A stretch of 64,000 nucleotides of DNA, taken from positions 143,809 through 207,808 of the forward strand of contig JXTC01000369.1 of NCBI GenBank assembly GCA_002914845.1, given 5' to 3'. This document shows, one piece after another, positions 1 through 11,407 of this stretch. The DNA comes from Trema orientale (taxonomy: Eukaryota; Streptophyta; Magnoliopsida; Rosales; Cannabaceae). The notes under the pieces were generated by a model. That model saw only the letters and a program-made list of their open reading frames with translations, searched no databases and was not told where the DNA came from. Positions within the stretch are counted from its first letter, which is position 1; each line of letters begins with the position of its first letter. Both the position numbers and the translations under genes were made by a program.

Positions 1-1676
1 GTGGTCAACGCATTGCGCACTGTTCTCTCCCTCCTCTTCTCTCTTTCCCTGAATTTGGACACAGTATATACATTGTGGGTTCGCTGCCATTCACAATCAC
101 ACAACATAAAAGAGAAAAGAAACATAAGAAAATGTGTGGTTTTTAGCTAAAGTCATGGGTCAAACATCGAAATCTAAAGTTTGAGAACCCAAGTTCTACT
201 ATTTGATGACAAATTGCTCTAAACATGCCGTTCTGTACCCACTATGTGATTAGTATATGGCATCCCATATTCATATATATGCATGCTACAATACACCACT
301 ATGTATTCAAAAGCATTGACTAGGATCAACGTTTAATTAAGAACGTACCGACACAAGCGAGAAAGCATTGCCAATTTGCTTTGGTCTAGATGCATTGGTG
401 CTGGTAAGCATAGCAGTTGTAATTACTTTTAGAAAATTACGTGAACATAAAAATTAGTAAAAAGCAAAGTTATATATATATTTATATATAGCCAATATGT
501 GCATTAATTAAAAATATTTTATGTGATCACACTTGTTAAGCATCCGATGAAGTTTGGACTGTAGTTCATCAAATTGAAAGGGCTATTGTAATTTATACAT
601 ATATAGTAATTTCTAAAAGGTAGGTGCATGCACAAAAGAGGCCATCATTTTTTTCTCTTTTTCTTTTGGGGAAGTAAGAAGGTCAAAAAGCTTCAAAAGT
701 TTGTGAGCTTGAGATGGGAAACTGATTTGATTTTTTAAGTCGCATGTGCATTGGTTGGAAGGTCTTCTTTGTCGTTAAATGGATATGATTATTTGCATGC
801 CAATTTCTGTTACATTTTTATGAATTATTATTGGTCTCCTTTGTTAACTGTGATGTAATTAATTAAGATTCTTATAATTATAAATAGTACCTAAACTATG
901 TTGACACTGACATTATTAGTCTTGACTAGCTCACGTTTATAGAAAAATCGACGTATATATATATTTAGTGACAATAATTTATATAAAATATATCCATATA
1001 TATATATATTGACATTTGACACTATGATAATTTAAGAAAGTACTATGTTTAGATGTTTAGAGACACCATTCATTTGAAGGATAAAGAAGGCTTATAAATG
1101 ACATTATAATGTTTTATTTTATTTTATGATGTGCGCACATTGAAGAATTTGACTTTTGAAACTATTAAAATTCTACAGCTAATTAGAACATATTTGAGTA
1201 TGCAAGACCATTACCTCTAATTGTTTTTTAATTGATTTTGCGTATATCTGTTTATATATAATACATAATAAATGTATCTAGGGTACGTAGCTTAAGTACC
1301 TAACATACAAAAACAAATTTTTGTTAATTAGTTATGAAACAAAAAAAAAATCAAATATGCTTCATTAAAAATCAAGAGGGAAAAGCCAATAATGATGTGG
1401 CCCTCCTCCATTTTAGAAAAATAGAACAGCATCTAGGAAAAAGTGTTGCCCTTTACATTATTTTACATAAAAAATTTTTTCCATTTGCACATCCCAGAAA
1501 TATGAATAAAATAAAATAGAAGCTAATAGCCAGCAAAGATTATTATTCTACATTCTTTTAAAAGCGTCTGAAGCTTCAACTGGAAACGACAAAGCGAAAC
1601 TTTAATTACAAAACAAATCACGCGCCATCACTGCATGTGGGTTTGCAACACATTTTATTAAAATTTTTCTCCATTA

Positions 1677-1680
<4 letters not shown>
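1..1680. other. Gene-free 5' flank
   Basis: AT-rich DNA with many stops in all frames and no recognisable protein, RNA gene or mobile element. It is the distal upstream region of the DUF668 gene. The first ~120 bases are pyrimidine-rich and could be the leader or promoter of a gene off the left edge, but nothing decides this. Confidence 0.5.

Positions 1681-1714
<34 letters not shown>
1681..1714. repeat. CT microsatellite in the presumed 5' leader of the DUF668 gene
   Basis: About 16 uninterrupted CT units about 300 bp upstream of the ATG, followed by a pyrimidine-rich stretch up to the start codon. It probably lies in the core promoter or 5' UTR. Similar CT/GA runs lie just upstream of several other genes in this window. 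Confidence 0.85.
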
Positions 1715-1717
<3 letters not shown>

Positions 1718-2015
1718 TTTTTCTTATTAGACTATCTGCAACCCTTGAAACATCCCACGAGCTTTACACCTGCGTCTTCCCACCTTCTCTCTATCTTTCA
1801 TCCTTATCTCTCTGCAAAAACACTCTCCACTCTTCAATTATTCCTCCCACACTCTCATCATCTCACCTCACCTCTTCTCAGCTTACCCACCATTCCCAAT
1901 TCTTCTTTTAACTTCTTCTGTTTTGATACCTCTGATTATAATAGCATAGCTTCTTCTCTTCTCTTCTTCTTATTCTTAGCTCTTTGGTAGTTTATATTTA
2001 ATTATAATATTTTAC

Positions 2016-3575
2016 ATGGCGCTCGAGACATGGCTGATCAAGGTAAAGACCGCCATATCGAGCAAATTCGACGCGGCGCGATCCTCGCCAGCCCATCATC
2101 ATCATCATCATCATCATCCGAAGCCCGCCGCAAAGAAGTCGAGCGTCGGCGTCTTGGCGTTCGAGGTCGCCGGGCTCATGTCCAAGCTCATCCACCTCTG
2201 GCAGTTCCTCTCCGACAAGAACATGATTCGCCTCCGGAACGACTCGATCTCGCTCGAAGGGGTCCGGAAGATCATCTCCAACGACGAAGCCTTCCTCCTC
2301 GGCCTCGCCTGCGCCGAGATCGTCGAGAACGTGCGGCTCTTGGCGAAGTCCGTCTCCAGAATCGGAGCCCGGTGCGAGGATCCCAACCTCCGAGGCTTCG
2401 ACCGCTTCTTCGTCGATTTCGCCGACACGGGTCGGGACCCTCAGAACTGGGTCCTCACCTGGAAAGACATGGAGGCCAAGCACAAGAAGATGGACCGCTA
2501 CGTGACCGTAACGGCCGCGCTTTACAGAGAAATCGATGAGCTCTCTGTTATGGAGAGTGGGCTCAGGAAAGCGTTGCAGAGCAGTAGTAGTAATAATATT
2601 AATAACAATAATAACGACGTCGTTTCACACGAAACGACGAGTAGTAAGTTGGAGCAGAAGATTCTCGATCTTCAGCAGAAGATTTTGTGGCAGAGACAGG
2701 AGGTGAAGTACCTGAAAGAGAGGTCGCTATGGAACCGAAGCTTCGATACGGTTACCTCCGTACTCGTCAGATCCATTTTCACCATTCTAGCTCGAACCAA
2801 GCTCGTTTTCGGCTTAGGAGTGCAGTACTACCCACCTTCTTCTCTGCCTCGTAGCCTCTCCGCCTCGGCGACGGTTCACCCGTCTGATCATCATCAGAAC
2901 CCTTCTAGCGCCGCCGCGTGTCATTTCGTATCTGGGCCGTTGAGGCCCACGAAGAATGGTGGTGACGATGATAATGATCGAGATCAGAATTCCAAGGATT
3001 CCACTACCGGAGCGGCCATTAATGGGTTCTTCGAGTCGAACTCGAAGCTTCTGAAGCCGCCGCCGGCGACGACGCTCGGCGCGGCGGGGCTGGCGATCCA
3101 CTACGCGAACTTGATCATAGTGATGGAGAAGATGATCAAGTCGCCGCAGCTGGTGGGCGTCGACGCCAGGGACGATCTCTACTCGATGCTCCCGAGCAGC
3201 ATAAGGTCGTCGCTGAGGGCCAGGCTGAAAGGGGTCGGGTTCTCGGCCAGCGATCCGGTCCTCGCCGGAGAGTGGCGGGAGGCGTTGGGGAGGATACTGG
3301 CTTGGCTGTCTCCGCTGGCTCACAACATGATAAAGTGGCAGAACGAGAGGAGCTTCGAGCAGCAGAACTTGGTGCCCAAAACCAACGTTCTTCTCTTGCA
3401 GACCCTCTTCTTCGCCAACAAGGAAAAGTCCGAAGCCGCCATAACCGAATTGCTTGTGGGCTTGAACTATATTTGGAGGTTCGAGAGGGAGATGACCGCT
3501 AAAGCCTTGTTCGAATGCAACCTTAATAGTAGTAATTTTAATGGTTTGCTCAATAATACGCAGAGCTCTAGCTAG
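2016..3575 (+). CDS. DUF3475/DUF668 family protein (PSK-SIMULATOR-related)
   Basis: A single-exon gene for 519 residues. The N-terminus MALETWLIKVKTAISSKF is typical of the At3g23160/At5g51670 subgroup of plant DUF668 proteins. A DUF3475 region lies at about residues 45-101 (GVLAFEVAGLMSKLIHLW onward). A charged, probably helical region follows at about 210-240 (KLEQKILDLQQKILWQRQEV). The DUF668 domain lies at about 353-440, beginning TLGAAGLAIHYANLI. Relatives (PSI proteins) act in phytosulfokine-linked growth, but this subgroup lacks a settled biochemical role, so no function is assigned. Low-complexity insertions are a run of eight His (27-34, encoded by eight CAT codons) and an Asn-rich stretch (193-200). 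The CDS is GC-rich compared with its AT-rich surroundings. The start is the first in-frame ATG and matches the family N-terminus. Confidence 0.93.
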   Translation: MALETWLIKVKTAISSKFDAARSSPAHHHHHHHHPKPAAKKSSVGVLAFEVAGLMSKLIHLWQFLSDKNMIRLRNDSISLEGVRKIISNDEAFLLGLACAEIVENVRLLAKSVSRIGARCEDPNLRGFDRFFVDFADTGRDPQNWVLTWKDMEAKHKKMDRYVTVTAALYREIDELSVMESGLRKALQSSSSNNINNNNNDVVSHETTSSKLEQKILDLQQKILWQRQEVKYLKERSLWNRSFDTVTSVLVRSIFTILARTKLVFGLGVQYYPPSSLPRSLSASATVHPSDHHQNPSSAAACHFVSGPLRPTKNGGDDDNDRDQNSKDSTTGAAINGFFESNSKLLKPPPATTLGAAGLAIHYANLIIVMEKMIKSPQLVGVDARDDLYSMLPSSIRSSLRARLKGVGFSASDPVLAGEWREALGRILAWLSPLAHNMIKWQNERSFEQQNLVPKTNVLLLQTLFFANKEKSEAAITELLVGLNYIWRFEREMTAKALFECNLNSSNFNGLLNNTQSSS

Positions 3576-4772
3576 CTCATGATGATGATGATCAAAGATC
3601 ACCAGCTCAAGCGTTTGATGATCTTTATGATTTTTTTTTTTAATGATCTTTTTTTGGGTTTTTTTAATTTTACCACTCTCTGAAATTTGGTCATGTTTGA
3701 TTTTGAATATCGGACTGATTAGTACTTTGAGATCTCTTCTGTTGAGGGTTAATTAGTTTTGTATTGGACCCTTGATATGATCCATCTCATATTGTATATG
3801 GTAATTAATTATAGAGAGCTATGTAAATGGTCTGAATTTTGGCAAGTTTATTAAATGAAAGATGCATGGTTTGCAATGGTAAATAATTTTACGCGATCAT
3901 ATCATGTGATCATATTCATCAACTATTTATTATTATTATACTAGTATTATTTTTTCCGAGTTATATTATAATTGTTGGTAGTATTGTTGTTAATGTTAAT
4001 CACTTCGGTTGCTTATAGTACATATGGTTAGTTAGAACTACAAACTAAATAATTGGCATCTCGAAGCCAATTTCAGATATGGGAGTATGTAGGTCCTATT
4101 TTTTGTAAACTATGATTTAGCTGCGGAATATCGTAACACTATTAGATGGTCGGAGGAGCTAACATTACTAACCACTATTTTTTTTATTATAATTTTGTTA
4201 AATTAAAATAAATGATTCCAACGCCTATAGTCTATAGTCTTCTGTTGAATGTAGATATTCATGCAAAATGCATATCAGAGATGTGGACCAACCGACGTCC
4301 CCAGCACTAGACAGTCCAACACTTCTCGTGAGTCGTGAGAGGGATCTCTATCAGTTGTGTATTTTTTTCTTTTCGGATGGCCTTTTTTTTCTATATATTT
4401 CTCAATGTGTAATTCTTTATGGGATTTTTTTTCCCTAAGTAGGGAAATATAAATGGGAAGAAAAATGCTAAACATGTTTATAAGTTTTGATTGATAAAAT
4501 AACTTGAATGATGTGAGAACTTAAGTGATAAATAATGAGCGCTTGATATAGTAAATATTAACAAATAATATAATACTACATCAATCAAGTAATTTTTTTA
4601 TAATAGTTTATCAAGATGTATAATATTACTCGGAAAAGAAAATGATAAACATTTAAGAGAAACAGATAATCCAAAGTGCCCAATTAGTAAACAAAGTCAT
4701 TTTGGTTGATGAATAAATTACAAGAATTTTGAAAGAGATTTTTTTTTTAAAGTTCTTTATATATATATATAT

Positions 4773-5014
4773 GGGCACCAATCTAGTAGATATTTTTTTT
4801 TTCACCTGCACATAAGTATGATTTTGGCCAATGAAAATTTATTATGCATATTTTTTTTATTGTAAAAAGTAGAGAAAGAAATAACATTAATAATACACAT
4901 CTTTTCACGTACTTTATTGTAGTCATTAGATCACCACTAGATGATGATCCAACGGCTAAAAGAAAAATACTTATACATAGGTTTTAAAAAAAAATACCTT
5001 ACTGATTGGCAACC
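4773..5014. mobile_element. MITE family A, copy 1 (inverted orientation)
   Basis: About 240 bp beginning GGGCACCAATCTAGTAG and ending GATTGGCAACC. The outer 20 bases are imperfect inverted repeats of each other. The interior contains GATGATCCAACGGCT and CTTTTCACGTACTT, shared with the copies at 6396, 9160 and 50516. Both sides are TA dinucleotide runs, so a target duplication cannot be told from the microsatellite. There is no coding capacity, so it is a non-autonomous DNA transposon. Confidence 0.75.
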
Positions 5015-5743
5015 ATATATATATTTCCTTTCTAATATACGAATTGGAATTGCGTGCTTTACAAGTGGCTTACCGGACGAAACTCAAACCGTTCCCACAT
5101 ATACCTCTTTTTTATGTCTTAATAGGACCCATCGAGTACTCTTTTCATTTTTTAATCAACAACCACTTAGTATTTAAAAGATAGTGGAAGAGAAGAAGGA
5201 GAGGAAGACTGATGAGCCCACACAACCTCCTCTCATATCCGCCTTTTTATTTATTTCATTTCTTTTCACAAACCGCCACACTTTAATTATAGTTAGGTGG
5301 TTGATTAAATTAATGAAAATTAGATTGTGTGATGTATTTCTAACATGGGAAATAAGAGGCAGATAATATTTTGTTGGAGAACCACCACCCACCTGGCCGC
5401 TAATTACATATAAAGAATTGAAATTGTCCTGACCCCAGAGATTTGATATGTGCAACGAAAAAAACATTTATTTCTCTAACCATTCGTTTGAAATAAACGA
5501 TTTGATTTGACCTATATATTAATTTTTTTTTTTGTTAAAAGGACCTATATATTAATTGAATATGCACTTCGCTGATCCTTAATATTTATGAGACAAGGGT
5601 AACGGCATTGGCCTGCCGTTGCCTATTGGGCCAGGCCCAGAAAACGACTGAAAATGAGAAAAACAGAAAACTGGTTATATATCTATGTAGCCCCAAACTA
5701 AACAGAGATTTCTAAACAAAAAAGGGGTGCATATTTATCAAAA

Positions 5744-6155
5744 GAGAAACTTACGCCTCGTACCCATTTTAAAACTTTTTTTCATAAATATCTATTTTTA
5801 ATTTTTCTTTCAAAAATACGTATTTTTATGGTCCACATTTCATATGCAAAATATAAGTGGTCCACATTTACAATGTAAATTTTATCCATGAGGTACACAT
5901 TTTATGTGTAAAATATGAATGGTATACATTTTAAAATGTGTGCCAATTTTTAGTGTAATTTTTATTCATAAAATGTAGACCACAGTATACATTTAATGCA
6001 TGAAATATATACCGTAGTATATATTTCATGTGTAAAACAGTGGTGGTCTATATTTCTCTAACAAAGGGTATAAAAATAGGTATTTATGAAATAAAAATAA
6101 AAAATAGGTATTTATGAAAATATAGGTTTTAAAACGGGTATTTATAAATTTTCCC
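5744..6155. mobile_element. Mutator-like foldback MITE with 9-bp target duplication
   Basis: A 412-bp element flanked on both sides by TTATCAAAA (5735-5743 and 6156-6164). Its long arms are inverted repeats: the left arm has CATTTTAAAACTTTTTTTC then CATAAATATCTATTTTTA, and the right arm has the reverse complement of a close variant. Short motifs such as TGGTCCACATTT recur in the centre. The 9-bp target duplication and long inverted arms point to the Mutator superfamily. No transposase is present. Confidence 0.75.
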
Positions 6156-6395
6156 TTATCAAAATTGAAAAGTAGGCATCCAGATCCAACTCCAATTAGA
6201 AGGTAAAACACTTTTTTTTAAAAAAAAAAGGATAATAACAAAGAACTTGTGATCGCCGAAAATTTATCACCAGATAATCAATTCTCTTCTACAACGATCC
6301 TCTAGGAAAGGCATAATAGAGTAAAAAAGAAGAATTTTAAGCTGCTGAGCTGAATTGTACACCACATCGTTTATTCTTGGAGAGATATATATATA

Positions 6396-6614
6396 GGTTG
6401 CCAATCCAGTAAGTATTTTTTTTTTAGCCGTTGGATCATCATTTAACGGTAATCCAACGGCTATAATGATATGTATGAAAAGACGTGCATCATTAATGTT
6501 ATTTCTCTCTCTTACTTTTTAATATAAAAAAATGTGCAAAAAAAATTTTCATTGGCCAAATTGATACCTATGCATAGATAACAAAAAAAAAAAAAACCTA
6601 CTGTATTAGTGCCC
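6396..6614. mobile_element. MITE family A, copy 2
   Basis: About 219 bp running from GGTTGCCAATCCAGTAAGT to TATTAGTGCCC, in the opposite orientation to the copy at 4773. It shares internal blocks (CCGTTGGATCATCAT, GAAAAGACGTGCATCATTAAT, ATTGGCCAAATTGATACC) with the other three copies. The left flank is a TATATA run and the right flank is ATATGTATATA. Confidence 0.75.
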
Positions 6615-9159
6615 ATATGTATATATTTCATAAACTACATTTTTGTGCCTTTTGATAAACTATGATAAGAGGTTTACTCGGGGGTTAAAGGCACTATTCG
6701 GGCTAATCTTCTACAATTAGATCTTTAATCTTTTTCCCCCCACTCATTTTCTTTTATTTTTATTTTTTTTAATCTTTTTGGAATATTACACTCAGAACAA
6801 CTATTTTTTCACGGGGGCTAAAAAACAAATACTGAATATCAATAAAATTTTCAACATCTAACTATGTTATTCTTTTTCATTATTCAATGAATTGCAATAA
6901 TATTACTCATTTATAATTAAATAAACTTTAGTGGTCAAAACTAAAATTTTTGTTAATTTGACTAGTAAATGCCTGAATGGGGTGTATGTGCGTGTAACTA
7001 TTGTGTGTGGAGTGATAAATGATAATATTAGCTTTTGTCCAGGGGGTTTATTATAATTTTGACATAAATAAGAGGATTTAGTATAATTTTCTTATTTCTT
7101 GACAGTTAGCTTTCACAATCAACGGTTCCTTTTGCACCCTGCCAGTCTATGGGCCTTAGGGACTAATTTTGCCAAAAGAATAACAAATTTTTGTAGTTGT
7201 TAGCCTTTTTTAATCCCCAACTATGTTATTATTTTGGTCCATAGGGTGTCACTAATTTTGATAAATTTCAGAGAGTGTGATTATAAATGATATTAGGGGT
7301 CAAATTGTCAAAAAGGTGAAAACATTGAAGACTAATGTTGCAATTTTCACTCTACATCCCCATAAATGACTTTTTGGAGAGAAAAAGCCAAAATAACTAA
7401 TGGAGTCAAGAAAACAATACATCATGTACCTAAGTATTGAAAAAATAAATAAATAAATAAATAAGAGTTTTGGAGATGAATGTATAATATAGGAGGAATG
7501 CTAGTTATACTTTTTTTTTTGCACTCTCTTTTGCATCACTGCTTGAAACGTAGATTTTATTATAGTTTATTGCATTATTAAAATATGAAACTGGATAGTA
7601 GAAGCCACGTATTAGACACAGTGAGACTAAAAAGTGTAAAAGTGAGTGAAAGTATATTTGGCACTTCCCATGTATATAGTAGGAAGAGAAGTTAAACCTC
7701 GACCCTTTACTTGATCTTGATATAATGCTCCACAAGGATTTTTCTTTCTTTTATTTTAAGACTATGAAATAATTAGTGAAGTGTGAAAAAATAATCATGT
7801 AAATGTAGTTTCCACTTTCCAATCAATGTAAATTCTAGATATTTTATCTTACAAGTATAGGAGAGTTCTAGTATAGGAGGAGCAAAATCCCTCCTATATA
7901 TAGAAGTATTTTTTGGACCATTAGATTAAATCAAATTGACAACATAATAGAAGCTCATGTGTACTATAGCATACAAGATTATGTGCGCTATACTCATCTT
8001 CAACCACAATGTGCGTTTAAATGGGCAAAGAAAAAAAGAAAAAAATAAAACTGCAGACTCTGGTAAAAGAAGAATTGGGGATTTTAAGAAACCAAAGAAG
8101 AATTACTTAAAAAGAAAAAAAAAAAAAAGTTCTTATACGCCTTGGACACATATGGATGTACCAAGGGTATCTTTGTCATTTTACTTATTATTTTTTTAAA
8201 AAAATCCCAATGTAATTTTGATCAAATTAAACTAACAGATGAAATTTGACCTAATTTGTTAATTCAAATATATATATATATATATTTTAACTAAGAGATG
8301 AAATTTGACCTTTAATTCAAATATATATTTGAAATTCAAAAAATATATTTTTTATTTACGTAAATTTGAAGATCATTTGGGGAAATTCTAATGGGGCAAA
8401 AACCCTACCCTCCTACAAATAAGAGGGCTTTTTCTTTTGGTTCGATGACGAACAATTTTAATTTGTTGTATTATGTATTATACCATACAATAATATATTC
8501 ACATTCTTCTTAAATAATTTTAAAATTAACGTTTTCTAAGATCTGTACTTAAAAAAAAAAAAAAAACATACACACACGATATGTCCAATAGGAAAAAAGA
8601 AAAAAGATTAACACCCCTCAAAGAAAAAAAAAAACAATTCTTCTTTGAATATCCTTCTTAATAGACTCACTCTCTCTCCTTTGCATTCTGTATATCACTC
8701 TCCATGGTTTTCTCACATCCCGTGTTTTCCTGCGTTCTTCATGATTAAAATCGAGAAAAACACCCAAATTAAAAACGATAAATCGATACATATATCAGGT
8801 AAAGAATACACTAATCTATCTTAGACCCAAATCAATTATATAGCTTCAACAAAAACAAACAAATTCTCGACAGAAGAGTAGTTCTTCAACACGAAGACGG
8901 AAACTGATAAATCCTCTTTTAAAAAAAAAATCTACGAGCAACCCGAAAACCATCAGATGACTGTTTTTGCCTCTTGATTCTAGGACCAAAAATCAATTGC
9001 CTATTCAGCTAGAAGTGTCCATGTACAATAAACTTAGCGTAATTTGAATTAAATAAGATAAAGATTTAAGCTTCTAACCACATACACCACAATGAACCAA
9101 GGCAAGAAAAAAATATATATAAAGAAGGTTAAAATATATATAAAGAAGGTTTTATATAT

Positions 9160-9400
9160 GGGCACCAATCCGTAGGTTTTTTTTTTTTTTTTACCTATGC
9201 ATAGGTACCAATTTGGCCAATAAAAATAAAGCAAGCACAATTTTTTATTATAAAAAGTAAGAGAGAGAAAGAGTATTAATGATGCACGTCTTTTCATGCA
9301 CTTCATTATAGCTGTTGGATCACTATTAGATGATGATCCAATGGTTAAAAAAAAAACCTACCCATAGATAGAAAAACAAATACCTATTAGATTGGCAACC
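9160..9400. mobile_element. MITE family A, copy 3 (inverted orientation)
   Basis: About 241 bp from GGGCACCAATCCGTAGGT to GATTGGCAACC, with the internal block AATGATGCACGTCTTTTCAT shared with the other copies. It lies between TTTATATAT on the left and a TA microsatellite on the right. Confidence 0.75.
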
Positions 9401-10265
9401 TTTATATATATATATATATATATAATTTGATAAGTATAGTAGTTTTGCCTTTTTGCTTAGATTTTGACCAAATTGGAAAGATAAATAGAATTGGACACAT
9501 ATATCATTTTCTTTTTTTGAGGTATATCTTCTCTAGGTATATGCATGCAGGAACTGGATCCTATGTCAAAATTGTATGTCACTTTCTCTGTCCAGCCACA
9601 AAAATTTTGCCACGTCATTTACTAATTTTCCCCATGCTTTATATCTTCTAACGGGAATAAGCCGTTTATGAAAAAAAAAATGAAAAATAAAAAAACTCAA
9701 AGGTCGTATTCTTCCTCCTCTCTCTCCTCAAAATCAGAGAGTTAATGTAGCTGAGGTACCACTGCCGCATGTCCCGGCAGCTGCACATATCTCACTCACC
9801 TCAATATTCAGCTATTACGAGATGAAACAACAGACCAATAAAAAAAAAAAAAATTCTTCTCTTTTTCTCCACATCTGGGTTTTAAATAAAAGGCAACTTG
9901 TTTTCTAAACTTCAAGACTTAACCAGACTTTCTCAATTATATTCTCCAAGACTGATTTGAAGTCCTCTTAAAGCGATGAGGTATGGAAATTAGGACCTTG
10001 ATTTATCAGCTATCATCAATTTTGGTTTAAATTCAATTTCATGTTTTTTTTTTTTTCTTTTTTTCATCTCTCGGTTACTTTTTCTTCACAAGAAAAAAAT
10101 GATGAGAAGTTTGTCTGGATGATTGAATCTATATGTTATATATATAAAAAGAACGAAGCGAGATAGGAAGAATACAAAGACAGCAAGGTGGGAGCAGCCT
10201 TTCCTTTTCCTTTTTTATTTTATTTTTAACTATTGAAGCAACAAACTTCCGTTAGATATGGGTTA

Positions 10266-10448
10266 ATTATCAATAATGTTATTGGGCACCAGTGGTGCCC
10301 AGCACCACAATGATGTGTCAGTCTGTCACTGGCTAATCATAATTATAATTTAAGTGGGACTCATGTGAGACCCAGTTTATTAATTAAATCATCCAGTGAC
10401 AAACAAACATGTCACTGTTGGTGCCCCATAGCATTATTCATGGATAAT
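10266..10448. mobile_element. Short palindromic MITE, about 180 bp
   Basis: The ends are inverted repeats: the left arm reads ATTATCAATAATGTTATTGG then GCACC, and the right arm is the reverse complement of ATTATCCATGAATAATGCTA then TGGGGCACC. Inside, GTCACTGG occurs in both arms. There is no coding capacity. It lies about 700 bp upstream of SAP copy 1. The family is not identified. Confidence 0.6.
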
Positions 10449-10618
10449 CGGTGAGTCAAACAATTTTAATGATATGTCACCATGTTACTGGTCGTGGTTG
10501 GGAAATCTCCTTCCATGCATGCATTGGTATATTAATTTGCATTCAATTCCCAGTAAAACTTGAGCGAAAAGTATCAATAACAACAATAAAATAAAATAAA
10601 TAGGGACACGTACGCCGG

Positions 10619-10631
10619 GAAAGTTCTAGAA
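10619..10631 (+). promoter_or_regulatory. Perfect three-unit heat-shock element, SAP copy 1
   Basis: GAAAGTTCTAGAA fits GAAnnTTCnnGAA exactly. It lies 348 bases before the ATG and about 165 bases before the TATA run. The equivalent site is present before the other two copies. Confidence 0.65.
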
Positions 10632-10750
10632 TTCCAGTCCCATTAATATTACAACTTTCAAGTTTCCTCTTCTTATACGCAGTACATATCAAAGCCGAAT
10701 CCAATCAGGATTATTTAATTTCAAAACATCACCAACCCAACCCCTCTAGA

Positions 10751-10801
10751 TCTCTCTCTCTCTCTCTCTCTCCCTCTCTCCATATATATATATATATATA
10801 T
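10751..10801 (+). promoter_or_regulatory. CT run and TATA box, SAP copy 1
   Basis: A CT microsatellite (about 10751-10780) is followed directly by a TA run (10783-10801) that occupies the place of the TATATATAT box in copies 2 and 3. In all three copies it is followed by ATCCRCAACAC or ATCCAACAC and a purine-rich leader. It lies about 170 bases before the start codon. Confidence 0.6.
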
Positions 10802-10966
10802 CCAACACTAGTAGTAGAAGAAAATTCATTACTGCAAACCAACAAGCAATCAAGAAGAATACTTTGTTTACAAGACAGTATAGTAATACTAATACCAATC
10901 TTAAGAAGATTAAGAAAGGAGAGACTAGTATACTGTAAACGAAGCGTGAAGAAGAATAATACTATA

Positions 10967-11407
10967 ATGGCGGAGCAACCGATTCTTTGCGCTAAGGGCT
11001 GTGGATTTTATGGATCGGCGGAGAACCGAAACTTGTGTTCCAAGTGCTACAAGGACTTTCTCAAGCACGAACTGATCGCGAAATCGGAACCGAAACCGGT
11101 CGAGTCGAGTACCGAAAATATTTATGATCGAGATGTTTCCGAAAAGGTCGACGTGGCTACTTACAACACTGATCATGATCAGGTCACCACCACCATGTTT
11201 GAGGGTTTGAAAGTCTCGAAAAACAGGTGCAAGAATTGCAACAAGAAAGTTGGATTGACGGGGTTCCGGTGCCGCTGCGGGAGCCTGTTTTGCGGCCGCC
11301 ACCGGTTGCCAGAGGAGCACGCTTGCACCGAGGATTTCAAGGCTGCTGCCAAGGAAAAGCTCGAGTTAGTTCGCATTCAGGCTGATAAATTGAACTGCAG
11401 GGTTTAG
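10967..11407 (+). CDS. A20/AN1 zinc-finger stress-associated protein, copy 1
   Basis: Codes for 146 residues in one exon, as usual for plant SAP genes. The A20 finger at residues 8-27 has the C-x3-C-x11-C-x2-C spacing (CAKGC, then CSKC). The AN1 finger at about 86-125 has C-x2-C, then CRC, then C-x2-H, H and C (RCKNCNKKVGLTGFRCRCG onward). The family acts in abiotic stress tolerance; A20 domains often bind ubiquitin and some members have E3 ligase activity. The start chosen is MAEQPILC, aligned with copies 2 and 3; an in-frame ATG seven codons upstream (MKKNNTI) is also possible. Compared with copies 2 and 3 it lacks one Val just before the AN1 finger (GLKVSKN against GLKVVSKN). All zinc ligands are intact. 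Confidence 0.95.
   Translation: MAEQPILCAKGCGFYGSAENRNLCSKCYKDFLKHELIAKSEPKPVESSTENIYDRDVSEKVDVATYNTDHDQVTTTMFEGLKVSKNRCKNCNKKVGLTGFRCRCGSLFCGRHRLPEEHACTEDFKAAAKEKLELVRIQADKLNCRV

Larger units (their letters stand above)
3576..10580. other. Gene-free intergenic region with MITEs
   Basis: Seven kilobases between the DUF668 gene and the SAP array. I see no credible gene: open frames are short, AT-biased and resemble nothing known. It contains several small transposons listed separately (4773-5014, 5744-6155, 6396-6614, 9160-9400, 10266-10448). Between about 8222 and 8340 a ~45-base AT-rich motif containing GATGAAATTTGACCT occurs twice in direct orientation. The stretch 6640-7340 has repeat-like wording but I could not define its ends. 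Confidence 0.6.

Noticed and set aside
1998..3602. Long open frames antisense to or out of frame with the DUF668 gene (for example 1998-2483 and 2814-3602 minus, 2030-2539 plus)
   Set aside because: They are shadows of a GC-rich coding region, and their peptides are His/Arg/Gly-rich nonsense with no family likeness.
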